A stretch of DNA of 5,621 bases. It comes from DATKDF01 sp035512795. Its GTDB lineage: Bacteria > Acidobacteriota > Vicinamibacteria > Vicinamibacterales > SCN-69-37. Below, one piece after another: positions 1 through 5,621 of this stretch. The stretch's first letter is position 1. Each line of letters begins with the position of its first letter. Where the stretch lies: NCBI GenBank assembly GCA_035512795.1, contig DATKDF010000255.1:1-5621 (forward strand), given 5' to 3'. The notes under the pieces are model-generated. The model saw only the letters and a program-made list of their open reading frames with translations, made no database searches and was not told the DNA's origin. A program made the translations under genes and the position numbers.

Positions 1-5
1 CATCA

Positions 6-29
6 CCGACTGAGACGGCTTACAGTCGG
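6..29. repeat. Perfect 7-bp inverted repeat at the end of the J-domain gene
   Basis: CCGACTG (6-12) and CAGTCGG (23-29) are perfect inverted copies around a 10-base loop that holds the TAA stop codon (22-20) of the J-domain gene. RNA from the minus strand could fold here, but no U-run follows within the window, so it is not a standard intrinsic terminator on the visible evidence. It may protect the transcript 3' end, act as part of a terminator lying outside the window, or be chance. Confidence 0.35.
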
Positions 30-892
30 CCTGACCGCAGGCGATCGGCCACCTCGCGGGTGCGCTCCCGGGCCTGGTGGACCTCGTCATCCACCGGGTC
101 GGCGCCGGGGCCCTCCCCCTCGCTCGGGAAGCCACTGACGCGCTCCGCCCGGAGCGGCAGCGGCGCCGACACGGCCGCCCCGGGGTCCTCGTTCTCTCCG
201 GCCAGATCAACCGACTCCGGCGGCACACCATGGTCGTTACGCACCGGGACTGGTTCGTCGTCGGGACGCGAGTCGACCGACCTCGCTCCGTCGGCCTCGT
301 CAACCGCCTGCTTGCGGGCGGCGGCCTGCGCCTCGGCCCGCACGACGCTCGACTCGGGCAGCAGGCGGTTTTCTGGCAGCGACAACTCCTTGTCGGCCAT
401 CTTGTCGACGCCGCTGACCGTGATCGCCAGCACACCGGTGTCGAGGATCTCGACCCACCCGCGCTGCCGCAGATACCAGATCGGGAACTCGAGGTGCTGG
501 CGCGGGACCCCGAGCAGCTTCTCGAGACTCACCGTGCCGATGCCGCCCCCGATCGGATCGCGACGGCGGGCGACGTAGAGCAGCGACAGGATCCCGTGGA
601 AGATGCGGCGGTCCTCTTCGCGACCGTCGGCCGCCGAGTGCTGATCGAAGATCTTCCATTGCAGGCTGCGGTTCTCGTCGTACCTGACATCGTACTCGGC
701 CCGCCGCTTCGGATCGGACAGCATCTGGTAGGCGTCGCTCACCTCAGCGAAGCGCTGGCTGTTGCCGGTCGCCTGATTGTCCGGATGATACCGTTTGGCC
801 AGCAGCCGGTACACACGTTCAACCGTCTCCTGATCGGCGTTCTGCCCGAGTTGGAGGACTTCGTAGTAATCAACGAACGGACGCTTCGTCAC
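20..892 (-). CDS. J-domain protein with C-terminal winged-helix-like region and disordered tail
   Basis: A 290-residue protein, predicted cytoplasmic (no signal peptide or membrane segment). Residues about 7-70 form a complete J domain, with the HPD motif at residues 36-38 (in KRYHPDNQ) and the usual final helix around DAYQMLSDPKRRAEYD. In this family HPD stimulates the ATPase of a DnaK/Hsp70 partner. There is no Gly/Phe linker, zinc-finger or DnaJ C-terminal substrate domain, so it is a class C J protein and not DnaJ or CbpA. Residues about 92-165 are compact and resemble a winged helix, with an SLEKLLGVP helix, then WYLRQRGWVEI and a beta hairpin GVLAITVSG. Residues about 168-290 are rich in Glu, Asp, Pro, Arg and Ala and look disordered. 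The GTG start at 892 was chosen because a GAGAGGG ribosome site (907-901) lies 8 bases upstream and the J domain begins right after it; the frame stays open to 1438 but overlaps the VanZ-like gene. The J-domain call is firm, the winged helix is inferred from sequence pattern, and the client is unknown. Confidence 0.88.
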   Translation of the reverse strand: MTKRPFVDYYEVLQLGQNADQETVERVYRLLAKRYHPDNQATGNSQRFAEVSDAYQMLSDPKRRAEYDVRYDENRSLQWKIFDQHSAADGREEDRRIFHGILSLLYVARRRDPIGGGIGTVSLEKLLGVPRQHLEFPIWYLRQRGWVEILDTGVLAITVSGVDKMADKELSLPENRLLPESSVVRAEAQAAARKQAVDEADGARSVDSRPDDEPVPVRNDHGVPPESVDLAGENEDPGAAVSAPLPLRAERVSGFPSEGEGPGADPVDDEVHQARERTREVADRLRSGRL

Positions 893-900
893 GACAGGGA

Positions 901-907
901 CCCTCTC
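901..907 (-). promoter_or_regulatory. Ribosome binding site of the J-domain gene
   Basis: The minus strand reads GAGAGGG here, 8 bases before the GTG codon at 892. It decides the start, because the frame is open for a further 182 codons upstream without other support. Confidence 0.6.
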
Positions 908-1020
908 GAGTTTTGCCCGCGTATGGCTGGTTGGCGTCGAATGACCTACTCTACGGCCGCGGCGGGCCCTCGCAAAGCTGCTTTTCGGTCCGGGAGGCCG
1001 AATCCTGCATCCCCGCCCCT

Positions 1021-1395
1021 CTAACCCGCCAGCCTGGCGGCACGCGGCGCACGCCGGCCCAGCCGGTATCCGGCCCACGCGCCCACCGTGTTCAGCAGCA
1101 CATCGGTCGCCGACGGAAACCGCCCGTGGCTGTAGACCTGTGTCAGTTCGGTCACAGCCGACAGCAGCGCCGCGGCAGCCACGACCCGCCACGCCCGCCC
1201 CGGCCGGGCCCTGACGAAGAAATACCCGAACGGCCCGTACAGGAGCAGATTGATGCCGACGTCCCACACCGTGAGCGCAGGCGGCGTCGACAGCGGGATC
1301 CAGACCACGCGTGCCCAGTGGGGATGAGGCTCGTACGATCCCCACGGCACGACGACCAGCACGATGATCCCGATCCACGCGGCCAGCCGCAACAC
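1021..1395 (-). CDS. VanZ-like family small membrane protein
   Basis: About 124 residues, close to the usual size of a minimal VanZ-like domain. It shows a hydrophobic N-terminal segment (about 2-18), a segment around 40-62 with the family pattern D45...N49 followed by LLLYGPFGYFF, and a third around 70-90 leading into the signature TELTQVYSHGRFPSATD. A last membrane stretch is LLNTVGAWAGYRLG. The conserved polar residues E83, Q86, R92, D98, N102 and G105 are all present. VanZ itself gives low-level teicoplanin resistance, but most VanZ-like proteins have no known function, so resistance should not be inferred. The GTG at 1395 is 2 bases after the stop of the upstream DUF1684 gene, with a G-run (1409-1405) 9 bases before it, which suggests translational coupling. 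An alternative TTG follows directly at 1392. An ATG at 1494 would add 33 Arg-rich residues overlapping the upstream gene and is unlikely. Confidence 0.85.
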   Translation of the reverse strand: MLRLAAWIGIIVLVVVPWGSYEPHPHWARVVWIPLSTPPALTVWDVGINLLLYGPFGYFFVRARPGRAWRVVAAAALLSAVTELTQVYSHGRFPSATDVLLNTVGAWAGYRLGRRAPRAARLAG

Positions 1396-1397
1396 GC

Positions 1398-2381
1398 CTA
1401 CCGGCCCCCGGTTCGTTGCTCCTCGATGGGATTGACACGCTCGCCCGCCAGGATCTTCACGGGCAGCACGTTCTCGCGGAGCGGAATGGGGCACGTCGTG
1501 TACGGATTGAACGCGCAGGGCGGGTTGTACGCCTCGTTGAAGTCGAGCACGGTCGTGCCGTCCGACAGCAGATCCGAGTAGAGGAAGCGTGCCGTGGCGT
1601 ACGTCTCCTCGCCGCTCGAGTCGTCGCGGAACACGAAGTAGAAGCGGTTGGGCCGCGTCGTGAACGGGCGGAGCCGCAGCGTCTCGCCGCCGAGCGTAAA
1701 CTCGACGACACCCTCCGTGGCGTACGTATCCAGGTCGTTGGACGTGTTGATCACCTGCAGCTGCCGCGGCTCGGCGTCGGCGATGAAGCGTCCCACCACG
1801 CGGTACGTCAGGTCGATCGGAAACCAGGCGAACCCGACGAACGACTGCGCCTGCGCGCTGTTCGGGTCGCGCACGCGCAGCGCCAGCCGGCCACCGCCGG
1901 TGTGAATGACCAGTCGCACGTCGCCGATCGCAATCTCCGGCGCGCTCGCCTGCCCGGTCGCCGTCAGCACGATCGGACCGGTCACCCGTGCGTCCGGCGG
2001 CTGACCTGGCTGCGGCCGGGTACGGGCACCCTTGCGCACGACGTCGACGCCGTCAGCCGGCTCGAAGCGGACGACGTCGCCTGCGACCACCACCTGCCCG
2101 GCCACGGGCGGCAGGCCCTCGACGACGAGTGCGTTGTCGGCCGCACTGCCGATCGCATGGACGCCCGGCGACAAGGTGTACAGGCCCGAGATTGGCACCC
2201 ACTCGTACCGGTAGTTGGCCTCGTGTGACTCACGCCAGGCCGTTGCCGCCGCGGTGTGGACCTCCGGCGTGGGCGGCGGCTCGGGTGCGCGAGGCGCCGG
2301 CACGGGCGGCTCGGCCGGCCGCCCGCACGCCATCGCGAGCACGCCGACGGCCACGAGTGCGAACAGCGCCATCGACCGCAT
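1398..2381 (-). CDS. DUF1684 family secreted lipoprotein
   Basis: A 327-residue protein. The N-terminus is a short signal peptide (MRSMALFALVAVGVLAMAC) with a lipobox-like AMAC, making C19 the probable lipidated cysteine. A Pro/Ala-rich linker follows (about 21-40), as is usual for tethered lipoproteins. The C-terminal half carries the DUF1684 hallmark: FYFVFRDDSSGEETYATARF (about 247-266), then VLDFNEAYNPPCAFNPYTTC (278-297) and a final PVKILAGE. C289 and C297 are conserved in the family. The N-terminal part has the matching WVPISGLYTLSPG segment at 61-73. The biochemical role of DUF1684 is not established, so none is assigned. Start choice: the ATG at 2381 has an AAGG 5 bases upstream. A GTG at 2393 would add MKVS, which also suits a signal peptide, and cannot be excluded. 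The gene is first in a leftward run with the VanZ-like gene and diverges from the amidase gene. Confidence 0.9.
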   Translation of the reverse strand: MRSMALFALVAVGVLAMACGRPAEPPVPAPRAPEPPPTPEVHTAAATAWRESHEANYRYEWVPISGLYTLSPGVHAIGSAADNALVVEGLPPVAGQVVVAGDVVRFEPADGVDVVRKGARTRPQPGQPPDARVTGPIVLTATGQASAPEIAIGDVRLVIHTGGGRLALRVRDPNSAQAQSFVGFAWFPIDLTYRVVGRFIADAEPRQLQVINTSNDLDTYATEGVVEFTLGGETLRLRPFTTRPNRFYFVFRDDSSGEETYATARFLYSDLLSDGTTVLDFNEAYNPPCAFNPYTTCPIPLRENVLPVKILAGERVNPIEEQRTGGR

Positions 2382-2408
2382 GGAGACCTTCACAATAACA
2401 GGTATGCT
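2381..2408 (+). promoter_or_regulatory. Weak candidate promoter for the amidase gene
   Basis: TATGCT at 2403-2408 resembles a -10 box (4 of 6). TGGAGA at 2381-2386, 16 bases upstream, is a poor -35 (4 of 6). Transcription would begin near 2415, leaving a leader of about 16 bases that contains the ribosome site. The match is weak; the support is mainly that a promoter must lie in this short gap, or inside the neighbouring gene's 5' end. Confidence 0.2.
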
Positions 2409-2418
2409 CCCCCCACAC

Positions 2419-2426
2419 AGGAGGAG
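2419..2426 (+). promoter_or_regulatory. Strong ribosome binding site of the amidase gene
   Basis: AGGAGGAG ends 4 bases before the ATG at 2431 and is a near-perfect Shine-Dalgarno match, the strongest in the window. It fixes the amidase start; the same frame is open back to 2215, but that part overlaps the divergent gene and lacks a signal peptide. Confidence 0.8.
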
Positions 2427-2430
2427 CCTG

Positions 2431-4107
<1,677 letters not shown>

Positions 4108-4240
4108 CCGGCATCGGCTCGGGCCATCCGGCGGCTCCCAGCAGGCGCCTGGCCCGGGCGGACTTGTCCTCCACCTCGGCAATCGCCTGACCGCGGGAGC
4201 GCCCAACCAGCCGAAGCCCGCCAACGTCTCAGCAAGGGTC

Positions 4241-5621
4241 ATGCGCGACGACCTCGAGGCGGCGTTCCGGGCCCTTCGCTCCTCTCCAACCTTCACGGCC
4301 GTCGCCCTGACTGTTCTGGCGCTCGGCCTCGGCGCGACGACGGCGATCTTCTCGGTGGTCGATGCCGTCGTCCTGCGGGCCCTGCCCTTCGATGAGCACG
4401 ACCGGCTCGTCGCGGTCGGCGAACGCCGGCGTCCGAGCCCCGACTTCCCACCGGACCCGAACCGGGATCCGGATTCCCTCTCGTCGGCCTCACCGCAGAA
4501 CTACATGGACTGGGCCGCGCAGCAGCAGGTCTTCGAGGCGATGGCGGCAATTGCCGGCGGCGCCTTCACGCTGCGCGAACCGGGCGCCGAGCCGGAAGAA
4601 CTGCGCGCCCAGCGCGTGACCGCCGGATTCTTCGATGTGCTCCGGGCACACCCGAGGCTCGGCAACGCGTTCACGGCCGACCACGAGGTGGACGGGCGGC
4701 ACCGGGTCGTCGTGCTGAGTGACGGACTGTGGCGACGCCGGTTCGGCGCGGACGCGGCCATCGTCGGCACGACCATTCCGCTCGAAGGGAGCAGCTACCA
4801 GGTGGTCGGCGTGATGGGGCCCGACTTCGCCTACCCGGTCGGATCGGCCCGGCCGACCGAACTGTGGACGCCGTACGTCGTGCCGCCGGACGAGCGTGTA
4901 CGTCGGCCGCAGTGGGTCAGCATCTACCTGCAGACCATCGCGCGGCTCAGGCCGGGCGTGTCGATGGACCAGGCGCAGGCGAACATGAACCAGGTGGCGG
5001 CCGCCCTCGAGCAGGCGCACCCGGAGTGGAACAAAGACAACCTCATCGGCGTTCGCCCGCTGCACGATCACCTGATTGCCGCGCGCACGCGCCAGTGGAT
5101 GCTGATGCTCCTGGGCGCGGTCGGGCTCGTGCTGCTCATCGCGTGCGCCAACGTCGCCAACCTGCTGCTCGCGCGCGCGACGACACGCGAACGCGAGATC
5201 GGCATTCGGGCGGCGATGGGCGCGGGCCGCGGGCGCCTGATCCGCCAGTTACTCGTGGAGAGCGTCGTCCTCTCGACCATCGGCACCGTGCTGGCCCTGA
5301 TCCTCGCCTGGTGGGCCGTCGCGGTCCTGAAGGGCGCGATGCCCGACGGCGTCCCCCGGCTGGCGTCGATTGCGATTGACCTGCGCGTGCTGGGTGCGGC
5401 GGCGGGGCTGTCGCTTCTGACCGGCATGATCTTCGGGGTGTTCCCGGCCCTCCAGCTCTCGCGTCCCGATCTGACGCAGGCGCTGAAGGAGGGATCGCGT
5501 GGGATGAGCGCGGGTGCCGCGCGGCAGCGCGTCCGCAGCCTGCTGGTGGTCGTCGAAGTGGCCCTCGCCGTCATCCTGCTCGTGGGCGCGGGGCTTTTCA
5601 TCGGCAGCTTTGCCGCGCTCA
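4241..5621 (+). CDS. ADOP-type ABC transporter permease (MacB/FtsX fold), 3' end missing
   Basis: The first 460 residues of a longer permease; the frame is still open at the window edge. It begins with the usual family opening, MRDDLEAAFRALRSSPTFT, and a first membrane helix (about 18-40) leading to FSVVDAVVLRALPF. A MacB-type periplasmic domain spans about 50-285. An FtsX permease domain spans about 287-410, with membrane segments near 287-311, 340-363 and 382-405 and the conserved loop RATTREREIGIRAAMGAGRG (311-330). After TQALKEG a new helix (about 433-455) starts the second half, as in the duplicated 'acidobacterial duplicated orphan permease' architecture of about 800 residues. No ATPase gene is visible next to it, consistent with the orphan label. 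ATG at 4241 is the first ATG, GTG or TTG in this frame after the stop at 4091, with a modest AAGGG just upstream. There is no PadR-like or other N-terminal extension. Substrate unknown; MacB relatives handle macrolides, lipoproteins or toxins by mechanotransmission. Confidence 0.93.
   Translation, partial: MRDDLEAAFRALRSSPTFTAVALTVLALGLGATTAIFSVVDAVVLRALPFDEHDRLVAVGERRRPSPDFPPDPNRDPDSLSSASPQNYMDWAAQQQVFEAMAAIAGGAFTLREPGAEPEELRAQRVTAGFFDVLRAHPRLGNAFTADHEVDGRHRVVVLSDGLWRRRFGADAAIVGTTIPLEGSSYQVVGVMGPDFAYPVGSARPTELWTPYVVPPDERVRRPQWVSIYLQTIARLRPGVSMDQAQANMNQVAAALEQAHPEWNKDNLIGVRPLHDHLIAARTRQWMLMLLGAVGLVLLIACANVANLLLARATTREREIGIRAAMGAGRGRLIRQLLVESVVLSTIGTVLALILAWWAVAVLKGAMPDGVPRLASIAIDLRVLGAAAGLSLLTGMIFGVFPALQLSRPDLTQALKEGSRGMSAGAARQRVRSLLVVVEVALAVILLVGAGLFIGSFAAL

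Noticed and set aside
984..1002. Stem-loop TTCGGTC / GGCCGAA in the gap between the VanZ-like and J-domain genes, considered as a terminator
   Set aside because: The 7-bp stem contains a G-U pair on the plus strand and an A-C mismatch in minus-strand RNA, and no T-run follows on either strand. Nothing else clear was seen in this 128-base gap.
77..1024. A 315-codon plus-strand open frame opposite the J-domain gene
   Set aside because: No domain is recognisable, there is no good ribosome site, and the minus strand carries a clear J domain.
1021..1395. Glycopeptide resistance gene
   Set aside because: VanZ-like domains are common in bacteria without van clusters, and no vanHAX-type genes are in the window.
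893..1438. N-terminal extension of the J-domain gene back to an ATG at 1438
   Set aside because: The extra 182 residues are low-complexity Arg/Gly/Ala sequence and overlap the whole VanZ-like gene; the GTG at 892 has a good ribosome site and directly precedes the J domain.
4108..4240. Gap between the amidase and permease genes, searched for a promoter, terminator or an N-terminal extension of the permease
   Set aside because: No strong hairpin with a T-run and no convincing promoter boxes were found; the permease frame is open upstream to the stop at 4091 but has no ATG, GTG or TTG before 4241.

Overview
The window is very GC-rich and densely coding. Its gene content points to a soil-type bacterium, most likely an acidobacterium (Vicinamibacteria-like). 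The best clue is the last gene, a MacB/FtsX-type permease of the 'ADOP' kind that acidobacteria carry in many copies. The taxonomic call is an inference; there is no rRNA or other marker here.

Layout. Two gene sets diverge from a 49-base gap at 2382-2430. Leftward (minus strand) run three genes in probable operon order: a DUF1684 secreted lipoprotein (2381 to 1398), a small VanZ-like membrane protein starting 2 bases after it (1395 to 1021), and, after a 128-base gap, a J-domain protein with a probable winged-helix region and a long disordered tail (892 to 20). Rightward (plus strand) run an exported amidase-signature enzyme with a Tat signal (2431-4107) and, after 133 bases, an ADOP-type permease (from 4241) cut off by the window edge.

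How the genes relate. The divergent pair (DUF1684 lipoprotein and Tat-exported amidase) both encode envelope proteins and share one short control region, so co-regulation is plausible but unproven. VanZ-like and ADOP proteins are also membrane proteins, so four of the five genes act at or beyond the inner membrane. No pathway linking them is evident. The J-domain protein is the only one predicted to be cytoplasmic and is the least characterised.

I saw no tRNA, rRNA, CRISPR array, insertion sequence, phage gene or clear intrinsic terminator. All five reading frames look intact. The many other long open frames on both strands are shadows produced by high GC content. I do not see convincing evidence of a new multi-gene system; the points most worth a second look are the J-domain/winged-helix protein, the cysteine cluster around the amidase active site, and the compact divergent control region.
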